Assembly: GCF_026262505.1 (NCBI RefSeq)
Contig: NC_067204.1
Coordinates: 9,209,797-9,273,796 of the forward strand
DNA length: 64,000 nucleotides
Reading direction: 5' to 3'
Source of the DNA: Trichomonas vaginalis G3
Taxonomy: Eukaryota; Parabasalia; Trichomonadida; Trichomonadidae
Shown: piece by piece, positions 42,401 through 54,491 of the stretch
Position numbering within the stretch: the stretch's first letter is position 1
Layout: each line of letters starts with the position of its first letter
Made by a program: the position numbers and the translations under genes
Notes under the pieces: model-generated
Seen by the model: only the letters and a program-made list of their open reading frames with translations
What the model was told of the DNA's origin: nothing
Database searches by the model: none

Positions 42401-42555
42401 AAGATAAAGATAAAGTTTATACAGTTTCATATAATGAATGGAAAACCAATAAGATAAGAAAACATTTAGGAGATTATGGGAAATGTTCTGAATTCTTCAA
42501 ATCTAGTATGTACGAGAGAGTAAAAGAAATTAGAAATAATTATTTTCATGAATAA
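42175..42555 (+). CDS. Maverick 2 terminal gene, single DNA-binding-like module
   Basis: 126 residues with one LNPEYIKHLFKKEDCELLNV module and the same C-terminus as the Maverick 1 gene (SSMYERVKEIRNNYFHE). Its N-terminus (MTQQVKPDKIDYRIL) is different and it has one module where Maverick 1 has two. Preceded by CTTACATAAATG. Confidence 0.7.
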   Translation: MTQQVKPDKIDYRILEDGVPVYIQRFKGKQYYRILNPEYIKHLFKKEDCELLNVNEYETNKSKLKYKYIGSDERCKDKDKVYTVSYNEWKTNKIRKHLGDYGKCSEFFKSSMYERVKEIRNNYFHE

Positions 42556-42581
42556 AAATAAACTTTAAAAATAAATTGAAA

Positions 42582-42949
42582 CTAATGATTATTTGAATTT
42601 ATGAAATCAATTATTTGATTCATTCGCTCTTCAATAATTTCTATTCTTTTTGTTAAATCATCTATTTTCATTAATGAGGTGATTCTTGATTGAGGAATAG
42701 ATTTCAAACTAACCACTCCTTTTATTTTTGAAATTTTGAATCCATCAACTTTAAACATTTTATTCAATTTACATGTTGTCAATTCTTCAAATAATTTTTA
42801 TTATTAGCATAATAGTCATTAAATTCTTCAACAGATGAAAAAATTTTTATTTCAGTAATTGGTTTAACAACGTTTATTTTTTGTTGAACATTTTCACTTT
42901 CATTTATTTCTTCCTCCTTTGTTTCATTTATTTTTAAAATTGGTTTCAT
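42582..42949 (-). other. Maverick 2 small coiled-coil protein remnant
   Basis: Counterpart of 33547-33927 (LTKRIEIIEERMNQIIDFIN). Broken. Confidence 0.6.
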
Positions 42950-43015
42950 TTATCATTAAATAAAAATTAGAATATAAGTGATGAAATATATTTTTTAATT
43001 AATATTAAATCAGAA

Positions 43016-43258
43016 ATGGCGGCAGGATTCTTAAAAAAATTATGGGATGGAATTAAGAAAGCTGCGGTTGGGTTTATAAAAATTATTAAACCTGTTGCAA
43101 ACTTTTTGGCACCAGTAGCGAAAACGGCAGGAACTATCATAGGTGGGGTATTAGGTACTAAAGCAGGTAATCCGGCGATGGGAGCACAAGCAGGTAACGC
43201 AATTGGTGGAATTGCTGAAGGAATACTTAATAAAATAGGAGGTATAGTGGAAAAAATA
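43016..43258 (+). other. Maverick 2 amphipathic Gly-rich peptide remnant
   Basis: Counterpart of 33244-33480; starts MAAGFLKKLWDGIKK and keeps the GTIIGGVLGTKAGN segment. Broken. Confidence 0.6.
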
Positions 43259-43268
43259 AATATTATTT

Positions 43269-43484
43269 TTATCTTAGTATCGGTTGTAGTCTTTGATAAA
43301 CTTTTTCTCCTTTATTTAAAATTTCTCTTATTGGGGCAGCTTTTGGCGTTATTGATTCAGCAATGTCACTAATTGCTTCTTTATTCTTAAATATCCAATT
43401 TGCTCCTTTCTTCATTGTTTCCCAAACTTTATGCGCTCCTCTTTTTACTTTATCCCACAGTTTCTTAAATATACCTGCAGCCAT
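43269..43484 (-). CDS. Maverick 2 amphipathic peptide (71 aa)
   Basis: Counterpart of 33004-33219, starting MAAGIFKKLWDKVKRG and nearly identical afterwards. Convergent with 43016-43258. Confidence 0.6.
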   Translation of the reverse strand: MAAGIFKKLWDKVKRGAHKVWETMKKGANWIFKNKEAISDIAESITPKAAPIREILNKGEKVYQRLQPILR

Positions 43485-43553
43485 AGTTGATTATTTCATT
43501 AAAATTAAAAATTCATTTTCATCTTTTAATTTTGATTTTTTATTTATTAATAA

Positions 43554-45190
43554 ATGACGACTAACTATTTGGTGCCAAACACTAAACCGATTAATGGAAA
43601 TGTGTTTCATTCATTCGAAAAGATAAATGAAATATTCGCAAAGAATGACGGTAGAAGATATTATAGAGAACTTGAAAGTTCATGCTATGACTCTGATGCT
43701 CCATATTTTGATGATAAACAAACTCATTTAAGAATTACAAATCCGGCTCATGATGTGAACCAATTAGGTGACACATATATTAAACGCAAAGTTAAAGCAA
43801 CTCTAGTTTCAAATAAAGCTTTCACATGTGATGCCGCTTTTAAATGCATGCGTTTATTCGTTGGTTACAAATCATCAAATCAAAGCTTTAAACAATTAGA
43901 AGTAGAAACCGAAAGAGGTGATGCCGGTTATCTTCAGATGGATTGCGCCCGTGAATCTTTCGCATTTGCAACATATAAACCAAAATCAGAAAGGAAAGTT
44001 AAAAAGTTTGTTCATTCGTTATATAATAATGTTCAAAAATATGATAACTCAGTATGTGGTAAATATATTGACCCTTCAGAAGTTTTCAAGAAAGCAAATG
44101 AAGAAGTTGATATCACTTTTGATATGATTATTCCGGTAAATGATTTGTTAGCATTTCAGGCGTTCGATGATTATCCTAAATCATTTGGTGAAATCATTCT
44201 TAAATATTATGTTTTCAGGGATACTTTAGTATTTTGTCAGGTTGACCCGTTAAGAGTTGCTGATTTACAAAATTACGTTTATGAAAAGATAACTGATGAA
44301 AATTATGAAAAGATTATGAATCATGTTTATAAATATGATCGCAAATTCCAACAAATCGGACTTCCTGCCAAATTAATTACAAGCTTAGCCGCTACATCTG
44401 CTGACGCAACAGTTGATACGTTATTATTTCATGCACAAAGATGGAAGTTTTAGAGGATAAATGCATTACACCAGGATACGGTTTAATTGAAGAATCAGTT
44501 AAAGCAATACCACGTTTATTCAGTAAGGAAGATCCATTCATGATTCCAGCTCAACATATTGACGTTCGTTCACTAAATGGAGGTTGCATCACTCCTGAAG
44601 GTATCAGCTCAGATTTCTCATACGCTCTTCATAATGTTACAGATGTTGTGTTAACATTTCCGAAGAATGCAATGCAAAGAACGTTTTAGAAAATCCAATG
44701 CTTCGAGGTCTTCAGGTCACTATAGATTCCAGAAACTTCCCCGATCAAGCGATGACCACAGTGGGTGACATATTCTTTACACGTATGCTTCAAGCTTCTG
44801 ATTTAGATGGAGTGAATGAATGCACGGAAGAATACGAGGACTCATTAACTAGACCACTGAATGATGATATGGCACGCCATTAGCTAGAACATGGAAAGAC
44901 CAAACTTCATTCTTATGCACTATTCCAGTTCAACGTGATGGAGCGGGTATATTCTTTGATGGATTAGAAACTTTCAATCACAAGTTACAGTACAAGTGAA
45001 AGCTTATCCAATCATTCAGGGTGAAAATGACACTTACTGTTCAAAGGTGACAAATCCTCCTCAGGTTTGGTTTACTAGGACTACATATTGGACATGGACA
45101 CCGGACGAAGGTTTGAAATATCATCCAACAGGTACACCACCACAGTATAGAAGTTCATATGATGAAATATTGATGAATAGAAATGTTTAA
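43554..45190 (+). other. Maverick 2 probable major capsid protein remnant
   Basis: Near-identical to the 31296-32934 region of Maverick 1 in all segments compared. Broken into several pieces. Confidence 0.6.
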
Positions 45191-45214
45191 AATTATAAAT
45201 TTATTTTTGATTAA

Positions 45215-46029
45215 ATGGATTTAAATTCTGAAGAATTAGCAGGAGTATATAATACATACGTAGATGATATGATTAATGAAGCATTGAGTGATAATAGAAA
45301 TGCTCTATCTAAGGAAAAATTAATGAAAATTCCATATTCTGAATGTTACTTAAATTCAATCACTGCAGCAATTGGTAAACAAAATAAAGGTAAAACATTA
45401 ACGATATTAAAACAAATTATCATTATTGCTAACACTTCCCCCATTCACATGTGTTAATTTATATCAACCGTTCAGGTTCACCTTCAGATGATACATTTGA
45501 ATCTTTAAAGCATTTAATCAAAATTCCAATTATTTATTTATCACAAGAAGAAGCAGAAGATTATTTAAAAAACTTTTTAATGTATAAAGAATTATATAAT
45601 ACAATCAAGAAGCAAGGATTAGAGGATAAAATTATTGATAAACAACGGGATGAATTATTTGAAACACTTTCTATTTCAAATTTTGATAGAGAATTTTTGC
45701 ATTCACTCATTTTTCTAGATGATGCAGTGAAATCAAAACTAATAACAAATGAGAAATCATATTTTAATCAGTTATTAACTCAATGTCGACACATTCAGTG
45801 TTCATTCTTCATGGCTGTTCAATACTTCAAAGCATTAAGCACAAACATTAAATCAAATCTATCAACCCTTTTCATTTTCAGTGGGTTTAGTCGTCAACAG
45901 TTGAACGTTATGCTTTATCAAGTGAATTTACCAATGAGCATTAATGAACTTTACACACAATATCAGCAATTAGGTGAACATGGAAAAATAATAGTTGATT
46001 TAAATAAAGGAGGTGTTAAATTTGATTAA
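45215..46029 (+). other. Maverick 2 packaging ATPase remnant
   Basis: Counterpart of 30435-31271, with the same Walker A GKQNKGKTLT and Walker B LIFLDDAV. Broken. Confidence 0.8.
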
Positions 46030-46069
46030 CTTTTTATAATTAATTTTTATTTTTTATTTATAATTAAAC

Positions 46070-46968
46070 ATGACAGAAATAGCAAATCTTCTACAGGTTC
46101 CATTAAAACAAGGGACAAACAAAAAGGGTGCATATAATAGAACTATGAAAGTTCCAGATGGAATGAAAGAATTAGTTCATATTGTTGCCGGTCTTCAAAA
46201 AGATGTTAAACAAATGAGAAACGTTTTAACATTACCAGAAGCTCAAGCATATGCCAAACGTCATGGACCAAATTGGGAAGCACATGAAGCAGACATTACG
46301 GACCAAATGGAAAACCTGATGGTATAAATGAAGTTTTCGTTACTGATGGTCAAGGTAATATTAAAGTCATAAATGGTTATAAATTAACTGTATCTGATTA
46401 TCCTAAACGTAAAGCATATAATGAACGTTATCCTATGCAATTTGATGAAAATGGAAAAGCTGTTAAACAATACATTGGAGAAGGTGAAAATGGTCCAATT
46501 AATTCATACCGTTATAATCCATATTCTTATTTCAATGAAGAATTAAATGCTATTGAAGAGGGACCGGATGGATTACCACGATATGTTAATCAGTTTGATG
46601 GTCAATATGCAAATATTAGACCTGAAATTCCAGCTAAGAAATTCTTTAAAGTTGCTTTATTCGATCCAGTGTTCAATGAACAGAAAGAAGCAATGAAAGC
46701 AGAATTTAAACCAATTCAAGTGGCAAGAATTTCTTCATCTTCACTTTCAGAAGCGTTCAAGGAATTGATAAAGAAACCACTTTATTCTCAACAAGGTTAT
46801 AACTTTGATTTAATTAAAGAAAGTGATAGACGTAAATTAGAAAAATCAGATGGTTTTAAGAATGCATGTAATGAAATGATTAAAGATATTGTAAATGATA
46901 AAATAAGACTGGAAGAAACTCAAAGCAATATCAATAACATAATTGGTGCAGTTACAAAGAAAGTATAA
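46070..46968 (+). other. Maverick 2 probable structural protein region
   Basis: Counterpart of 29507-30404. The N-terminal two thirds are near-identical, but the C-terminal third (from about PVFNEQKEAMKAEFKPIQV) has diverged much more, which suggests recombination with a different lineage. Broken. Confidence 0.6.
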
Positions 46969-47052
46969 GCAAACAATGATGAACCTTGGGATATTACCGT
47001 AACAACTAAATAAAACTTTAAATATATTTTTCTTTTTTTTATTCAATTATAA

Positions 47053-47746
47053 ATGAGAAGACGTTTCACAAGTCAAAAGAACACTAACGCAAAAGCAGAG
47101 ATTACGGTTGGTTATAACGTAAATGATGATAAATCACGAATTATTCAAAATGTTAAAGTTAATGTTAGCCCTGAATTAACAAGGTCAGCAACTCAACCAA
47201 TTTATTAACTCGTGACTTACCGAAGGAGGAGGAGCAAAATAAAGAAGATGGAGACCCAATCATTTTATCTGAACCCGGTAAAGAACCTGTTGAAATTCCC
47301 ACTTATCCAACATACCCCCACCTCTTTCATCAAACATCGAGAACCCAGGAATCTACGATTCCAGTCGCAATGCGCCATATAAAATAGACATTAATTCTGA
47401 ATTAATGAAAATTTACCGTGATATAATAATTAATAATTATGATTCAATAATAAATTTAATTGACCAATCTGGTTTAATTATTTTACCTTATGAATCATTA
47501 ATTCACATTATCGCCATTCTTTGTGATGTTCAAGATTCAGACGTTAAGATTCAATTTTTCATAGATGATGAGGTTTCATGCTGCGGAACAGTTGCAAAAA
47601 TAAATCCTATAAAGGATATTAGCACAATTAAGATATCAAAGAACGGAACAACAACTGAACTTCATTTAACATATAATGATATTTATAATAAAATAGTTGA
47701 TGAATATAAAATATCACTTGAAAAATTCTTTGTTAAGGCTATTTAA
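47053..47746 (+). other. Maverick 2 unknown protein region (MRRRFTSQKN family)
   Basis: Counterpart of 28835-29473; C-terminal domain near-identical. A GC-rich hairpin insertion lies at 47348-47374. Broken. Confidence 0.6.
47348..47374. repeat. Double-hairpin insertion in Maverick 2
   Basis: GGAATC-TAC-GATTCC followed by CGC-AAT-GCG; absent at the homologous position in Maverick 1 (near 29200). Confidence 0.6.
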
Positions 47747-48222
47747 TATTCAAGCATTAACATTATCGAATAATAATCCTTTGAATCATAATCAATAATA
47801 ATTGACCTTTCACCAGTTTCTATCGTTTGTTTTATTTCTTTTTGTTCCCCACTATCTGGATCGGTCATTGTAATTGTTTTTGTTATAGTATCAGCTTTAT
47901 CTTTAACTTCAATCTTTTTTCCATCGGGATATTTAAACCAAAATTCCAAAAATTCGATATTGTCAATCTGTTCATATTTTAATCTATCAATTACATTTTT
48001 AATACCATCTGAAAATCTTATGAAATGGTCATTATATGGGTTTGATTGAACTAAATTTGAATGAAGTGAAATATAACCCGATGATGAATATGACATTGAC
48101 TCATATTTTCTGAAAACACTAAAATTTATAACATGAATGAATTTCTTATTCGTTGAATTTATGAATTCTTGAGGTAATCTTATTCTAGTTTTATTTATCA
48201 CTGGAAAATAACGCTTTACCAT
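47743..48222 (-). CDS. Maverick 2 unknown protein (MVKRYFPVINKT)
   Basis: Counterpart of 28359-28838, nearly identical and reads whole. Function unknown. Confidence 0.65.
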   Translation of the reverse strand: MVKRYFPVINKTRIRLPQEFINSTNKKFIHVINFSVFRKYESMSYSSSGYISLHSNLVQSNPYNDHFIRFSDGIKNVIDRLKYEQIDNIEFLEFWFKYPDGKKIEVKDKADTITKTITMTDPDSGEQKEIKQTIETGERSIIIDYDSKDYYSIMLMLEY

Positions 48223-48241
48223 ATTTTTAATCGTAATAAAA

Positions 48242-48855
48242 ATGTCAATTATCAATATTATTTCGAATAATAGCTGTGAATTAAATTTAACAGTTAGCGG
48301 AATTTATAATGTTACTCTCGTTTCTGTGAGTGGTAAATTTAATCCCATTCTTTTAGACCCTTCAGATTATATATCATTTATTAAAGATGACCATGAAAAA
48401 ACGTATGATATGTATATAAATAATGTGATAACGAAATGGGATATTAACATGATTTTAAGTTATTTAAATGAATCATTTATCGTATGGTATGAAGAAAATT
48501 TTAAATCAAAACCTGATAAACTTTTTGAACTTGATGAAATAAATAACCTTATTAAATTCCGCTGAAAATTAAATTTTGTACTCCTCATCTTCGTTCATTG
48601 TTGGGGATATTAAATTTTGAAAAAGATGTTGGGGATGTTTTGTATTCTGACACTGGTTCCAATTTCATTTTAATCAAATGTGATAAAGTTAATACCCCAA
48701 TGAGATTTTCACATCAAACATTAGACCCTAACTCTTACCCATCAATACAAAACATTTTATCCATCAACTTAAACATTTTTTTTATCATATCCGTTTCAAT
48801 TATCCGGGAATTCATTTATTCTTCATTCAAAAGATTTATCAAATATTAAATTTAG
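48242..48855 (+). other. Maverick 2 unknown protein region (MSIINIISNN family)
   Basis: Counterpart of 27713-28339. Broken. Confidence 0.6.
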
Positions 48856-48973
48856 AATAACTGACCTATTTGATTGTGATTTAGAATTCATGAATGAAAT
48901 ATTATGGCAATTTCAAATAGAAAAAATAGGTGATGAGATAACAGATTAAATATTTATTTTTAAATCATAATAA

Positions 48974-51130
48974 ATGATTAAACAACAGCAACCACAGCAA
49001 CTTAAGGCACCTTCAGACCATTACATACGCCATATATGCATATAATTCAAAGACGGCAGAACAAACGCAAAGGTTGAAATATGGAGATTTGGAGATAGTA
49101 TTGAAAAATGACCATTTCGAATTCGTTTGCAAGGGTGGTGCAGTGATATCAAATATAAAAGAAATTTTATTTATGAATTCAAAAATTAAAGGTATAACGG
49201 ATGATATAACATCAATTCCACCAGAAGAACAGATATTACGCATTAAATGCATTTCCTAAAGTTTTGAAGATTGGAAGATTTAATTTAAATGAGGAATTCA
49301 TAAAAGGTTTCCTAAATGACATAATGAAGAAAGCAGATAAGGAATATGTCAACAGTGAGTTAGAAGAAGCAGATAAGGAATATGTCAACAGTGAGTTAGA
49401 GAAAAGGTAGATAAGGGACTTATGGCTAGTGAATTAATGAAGAAAGCAGATAAGGAATATGTTAACGAAAAAGATAATGAAATTAAAGAAATGGTTGAAT
49501 GGTATCATGAATGGACATCAAAGATTTTAAAAACTAAAGCCGATACAGGATGGGTTTCAGGATGTTTAGACCTTAAAGCGGATAAGGAATATGTTAACGA
49601 TGAGTTAGAGAAGAAAGCAGATAAGGAATATGTTAACGATGAGTTAGAGAAGAAAGCAGATAAAACTTATGTTAATGAAGAAATAAAACAATCAGAGGTC
49701 TATTTTACTCCACCATTTTTAAATTTTATGAAATCATCAGATAAAACCTTTGATATAGATTCTTTTGAATGGTTATGCTTCGATGGAGTGACCATGTATT
49801 TATTTTATACAGCTGGGGTGCTTTATTATTTTAAAACAAATGATTTTAAAAACTATGAATCATTTACTCCATCTGTTTTGAATCCTGATACACGAAAGCC
49901 AATCATTAATCCAATAATTTTATATGTTGAATATAATAACGGTAAATTTATGGGAATGATAACGGTTGAAGATGATTTTTGCCCTTGTTATTCATTCGAT
50001 TGTATCCAATGGTTCAAATGTAATTTAAATCAAGATGCTAAATTTAAATATCCAAATAATCCTATTAGATGTGTTAATAATAAATGGGTACTAATTTATG
50101 AAGTCAATCAAATTTTCATTAGTGAGGATGGGATAAATTATTATATGTTTAGTATGATGTCATCAGATTTGAAAATTGATTATACAAGTAAGTGGTATTA
50201 CATTAACAACATGTATTTTATCCTACAAAATGATAAAATTTATAGATCATCTTCAATATCACAAGGTCAATTTGAACAAATTTTTCAAGCTGATGGAGAC
50301 ATTGAAGCTTTATGTTATGGATCAAATGTTTATGTTCTCGTTTCAGGTGAAATGGTCTATTCATATCCTGTAAGTTATAACAGACATATTTATTTATCAC
50401 AGGATTTATCAAATTGGGAATTGGTTTATTCATTCACTCCAAAACTTACTCGAAATTATAGATTTACAAATTTATTTTATATTGATGGGTATTTCATTGC
50501 TTTAGGATGTGGTGATTTAGTAAATATCAGTAGTGATGGAAGAAACTGGTCTGAAATCACAAAATTTCAAGATGTTAGAAAAGCAATTTTCAAAAATAAT
50601 ACGTTAATATTGATAACAAGACCAGTTTTAAATACTCACCCAAATTCAATATTATATAATAAATTCAATATTCATAATGGATTAAATACAATTCTTGAGA
50701 TGATTTACCCCATTGGTTCTATTTATACGTCAATGAACTCAACAAATCCTTCAAAAGTTTTAGGTTTTGGTGCGTGGGAACAGATTGTAGATAAATTCCT
50801 CTATTGTGCGAACTCTTCAAAGCAAACAGGAGGTTCGAAGAAAATTAAAGAAGCAAACTTACCCCGCACACTCATACAGGAACTACAAACTTTTCTGGCG
50901 ACCATAGTCACTCATTAAGAGACCATCCATTATACAACTCAGAATATTATGCTGGCAATGACGTTTTATCTCCAGATTATAACCATTCAGCAAAAAAGAC
51001 TTTTCGACCAACTGAACCAGGAGGAAATCATTCACATACTTTCACAACAAATCCAACAGGCTTGGGTAAAGATTATATGCCACCATTTATGACTGTATTC
51101 GCATGGTACCCATTTATTGAATGTGCTTGA
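48974..51130 (+). other. Maverick 2 fibre-like protein remnant with beta-propeller-like centre
   Basis: N-terminal segment and KKADKEYVNDELEKKADK repeats match the Maverick 1 fibre. The C-terminal collar-like part also matches (YPIGSIYTSMNS, FGAWEQIVDKFLYC, GGNHSHTF, YMPPFMTVFAWY). The ~330-residue centre is different. It has repeated sialidase/BNR-like patterns (FISEDGINYYMF, YLSQDLSNWELV, ISSDGRNWSEI), suggesting a carbohydrate-binding beta-propeller. Broken. Confidence 0.75.
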
Positions 51131-51152
51131 GCCTACTTTGCAGGCTTACCAC
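51123..51152. repeat. Hairpin insertion at the end of the Maverick 2 fibre region
   Basis: AGCCT-ACTTTGC-AGGCT flanked by GTG and CAC; this stretch is missing from the Maverick 1 homologue (near 25951). Confidence 0.5.
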
Positions 51153-51239
51153 GTTCATTGAATGAACTAAATATATTTTATGTTTGTAATTAATTAGGTA
51201 ATGAAGTAATGAATGAACTGCAGAAATAAATGTTTACGT

Positions 51240-51500
51240 TAATGTTTACAGGTTATTCAATAATGACTTATTTTTGAAGAACTGAAGGTGCTACCATGTT
51301 ACCATGTGCTACCAGGTCATTTAACTTCTCTGAAAAAGTGTGACAACATGACATTTTGACAACAACACAGGAGGAAGGCAGTTATGACTTATTTTTGAAG
51401 AACTGAAGGTGCTACCATGTTACCATGTGCTACCAGGTCATTTAACTTTTCTGAAAAAGTGTGACAACATGACATTTTGACAACAACACAGGAGGATTAA
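51240..51500 (+). repeat. Maverick ~121-bp repeats, downstream of Maverick 2 helicase
   Basis: Two units in the orientation GCTACCATGTTACCATGTGC ... GTGACAACATGACATTTTG; inverted relative to the array at 53912-54412. Confidence 0.85.
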
Positions 51501-51525
51501 TGCAAAAATAAATTCAAATCATACT

Positions 51526-53838
51526 TTATAAAGCTTCATTTACAGGTATTTCATCGTCAGTAAATGAATCCTCATTATCGTTTGGTTCAACCTGTTTATA
51601 TAATCCTTTCATTTCTTCTTTCAAAACATAACACCATGTTTGTTTACCGTCTATTCTTCTATGTTTCCTATCACATTTATCCTTAATACTCATTTGAAAG
51701 TTTTTGTCTTTCATGTCTGATGGTTTGCAGAATAGAGCATTTTCACACGTCATACCTGCACACAATTCATCATAATGTGTATTTATCCATACATCTAAAG
51801 GATTTGATGATAATTCAATTAAATCTTGTTTGGCTTCAGTCATCGGTATGATTCGTACATTAAATGATGAAAGGTCATATTGCATAAAATACGTCAGTAA
51901 ATTATCATAAAATTCCTTTGTGCATGAATCCATTAAATTCTTGAAGTAATCAAATTGACCCTTGAATTTACCATTAACCCTTAAAACTACATATCTTCTG
52001 TCTCCAACTTCAATTTTGACAGGGTAGACGTTGTTAGTTACGAAAATGAAGTTTGCAACGTTCTGAGCAGTTCTTCTGGGTTGATTCTTTTCATTAATTC
52101 TAATCTCATTATCCGTAATAATTGATTTCAAAGCGTTGAAGTTTGCGAGTCTATCTTCACCAACATTCTTGAGTTCATTAAGTACAAGAAACATTTTATT
52201 CTCAACTACTGAGTTGAAATTACCCGTTAGCTCACTTATTTCAGTAATGTTTTTACATGAATAACCGGCGAGAAGTTCAGAAATAATGTCTGTGAATCTG
52301 TTTTTACCTGTTCCCTGAAGTCCTTTCAAAATAATTGCTGTTTCATTCTTGATTCCAGGATGTTGAATCATTGATGCAATCCAGCCGAGAAGGTATTTAT
52401 ACACTTCATCGTTATTATCACAAATGGCTTCTTTAATGAAATTCATAAACATCTCAATTTTTGAGTAATCTGGTTTTTCGAGAATGTTGTATTTATAACC
52501 CTGAAACGTTGAGAAAACATCTGGGGAATCAGATTTAAAGCAAACACCCTTAACGGTTAATGAGGATAATTGATTTAGTAGTACGTCCCATGCTGTTATT
52601 GTTTTACCTTCTTCTTTAAATAATTTAATCATTTTGAGTGACTCTTTCATGTTTGATTGAAGAACGAATGATATTTGATTCATTTTGTCGTGGATATTAT
52701 AGTCCTTTTGAATGAAATATTTGTTTCCACAATCTACAAAACGGATTACACGTGATAAATCCTCAATTACTTCAGAACTGTTTTTATACTGATGTTTTTC
52801 AGCCTTGCGTCTAATATCTGTTATCAAAAACGAGTCATCAAGTTTTATATCAAATGTTATTTTTGGCTTACGTAATAAAGGTAAAACGTATTCATCATAA
52901 TATTCCTTTTGATATAGTTTTAGAATCTTCACCAAAACAAATGGAGAAGTCATTAAATATGCATATCTACTACGTGCTTTTTCAAAATTACTTTTTGCAT
53001 TTTCTGTTAAATTGCAGAAGTTATAAACGTTATCGTATGCTTCATTAATTAAATGATTAGGTAACGAATTAATAGCTTGAAACAGTGTGAATAATGTTAT
53101 TTCTTTTTCTAAATTCATGTTTCCACCATCATTATGTACTTCAAAATCACAGATGCCATCAACTATGCTCTGAGCAAGTTTATCGTCAATGTTTACATCT
53201 TTGTTTTCATTCATGATAGTCTTTATTTCTTCATTCTTCTGTTCAACTCTTACCTTAATATTCAAATCATTTAATATATCATTCACTGTTCTAGTTAATG
53301 TTGAATCATAACTTCCACGAATGAATGAGTATGTATTGATTGGTTCTGTTGCATTCTTGCGAACTCTTGAATCAGCCATAACCACTAAAGAACGCTTTGA
53401 ATCATCAATAGAAGTCATGATATCAATATCATAATCATTGCAGGAATAACATTTAATCATTCTGTTCGAGGTTGAATAGAAGAAATTAGTGTTGCAATAA
53501 ATGCGAAGACCTCCTGATGCAGTTTTAACGATAACATCTTTATCCGAAAGTTTTGATAAAATGTCTTTTCTAACTGTTTCTTTAAGTTCATCATTGTATG
53601 ATTTATTGATATCAACATCTATAATCGTTAAATTTGAAATTTTATTTACTAATAAAGCTGTACCAGTTTTCCTTCCTCTTCCTCCATCATGTTTGAGGTA
53701 GTTATGTAAATCAATCATGTTTTCACCAATTCTTTCGTTGAGGGTTTTAGTTTCTGCCACAACTAATTCCTCAACTAATGAATCAATAACTTTTTCATCA
53801 GAAACGATATAGTTGCTGTTGTTGTTTGTTGCCGTCAT
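51526..53838 (-). CDS. Maverick 2 primase-SF3 helicase, reads whole
   Basis: 770 residues. The N-terminal part (about residues 40-210) looks like an archaeo-eukaryotic primase-polymerase domain (LTIIDVDINKS, then KTASGG...IYCNTNF). A middle helical region follows. The C-terminal SF3 helicase (about 480-650) has Walker A GLQGTGKNRF, Walker B FLVLNELKN and a motif-C-like FIFVTNNVYPVK. Fusions of primase and SF3 helicase drive replication in many viruses and plasmids. It is preceded by a T run and CTATATAAATG and flanked by inverted ~121-bp repeats. Confidence 0.88.
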   Translation of the reverse strand: MTATNNNSNYIVSDEKVIDSLVEELVVAETKTLNERIGENMIDLHNYLKHDGGRGRKTGTALLVNKISNLTIIDVDINKSYNDELKETVRKDILSKLSDKDVIVKTASGGLRIYCNTNFFYSTSNRMIKCYSCNDYDIDIMTSIDDSKRSLVVMADSRVRKNATEPINTYSFIRGSYDSTLTRTVNDILNDLNIKVRVEQKNEEIKTIMNENKDVNIDDKLAQSIVDGICDFEVHNDGGNMNLEKEITLFTLFQAINSLPNHLINEAYDNVYNFCNLTENAKSNFEKARSRYAYLMTSPFVLVKILKLYQKEYYDEYVLPLLRKPKITFDIKLDDSFLITDIRRKAEKHQYKNSSEVIEDLSRVIRFVDCGNKYFIQKDYNIHDKMNQISFVLQSNMKESLKMIKLFKEEGKTITAWDVLLNQLSSLTVKGVCFKSDSPDVFSTFQGYKYNILEKPDYSKIEMFMNFIKEAICDNNDEVYKYLLGWIASMIQHPGIKNETAIILKGLQGTGKNRFTDIISELLAGYSCKNITEISELTGNFNSVVENKMFLVLNELKNVGEDRLANFNALKSIITDNEIRINEKNQPRRTAQNVANFIFVTNNVYPVKIEVGDRRYVVLRVNGKFKGQFDYFKNLMDSCTKEFYDNLLTYFMQYDLSSFNVRIIPMTEAKQDLIELSSNPLDVWINTHYDELCAGMTCENALFCKPSDMKDKNFQMSIKDKCDRKHRRIDGKQTWCYVLKEEMKGLYKQVEPNDNEDSFTDDEIPVNEAL

Positions 53839-53911
53839 TTATATAGAAATAAAAAAATAAAAATAATTTTAAAACTAACTTTATTTTTGGACTGCATCAT
53901 ATTTCCAGGAC

Positions 53912-54412
53912 TGTTGTCAAAATGTCATGTTGTCACACTTTTTCAGAAAAGTTAAATGACCTGGTAGCACATGGTAACATGGTAGCACCTTCAGTTCTTC
54001 AAAAATAATTCATAACTGCCTTCCTCCTGTGTTGTTGTCAAAATGTCATGTTGTCACACTTTTTCAGAAAAGTTAAATGACCTGGTAGCACATGGTAACA
54101 TGGTAGCACCTTCAGTTCTTCAAAAATAAGTCATAACTACCTTCCTCCTGTGTTGTTGTCAAAATGTCATGTTGTCTCATTTTTTCAGAAAAGTTAAATG
54201 ACCTGGTAGCACATGGTAACATGGTAGCACCTTCAGTTCTTCAAAAATAATTCATAACTGCCTTCCTCCTGTGTTGTTGTCAAAATGTCATGTTGTCACA
54301 CTTTTTCAGAAAAGTTAAATGACCTGGTAGCACATGGTAACATGGTAGCACCTTCAGTTCTTCAAAAATAAGTCATAACTACCTTCCTCCTGTGTTGTTG
54401 TCAAAATGTCAT
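53912..54412 (-). repeat. Tandem array of about four ~121-bp Maverick repeats
   Basis: Successive units contain TGTTGTCAAAATGTCATG and GGTAGCACATGGTAACATGG and alternate slightly in sequence (AATTCATAACTGCC versus AAGTCATAACTACC). The alternation suggests a higher-order 242-bp duplication. Another unit occurs at 55255-55410. Confidence 0.85.
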
Positions 54413-54491
54413 GAGGTTAGAAATGAGGTTAGATCTAACCATCTACCCTAAAAATGATTTTTGGTGAATTCAATAAAAATAAATGGTTCAT

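Noticed and set aside
53912-54412. CRISPR-like array
   Set aside because: The units are contiguous ~121-bp tandem repeats with no unique spacers, in a eukaryotic Maverick.
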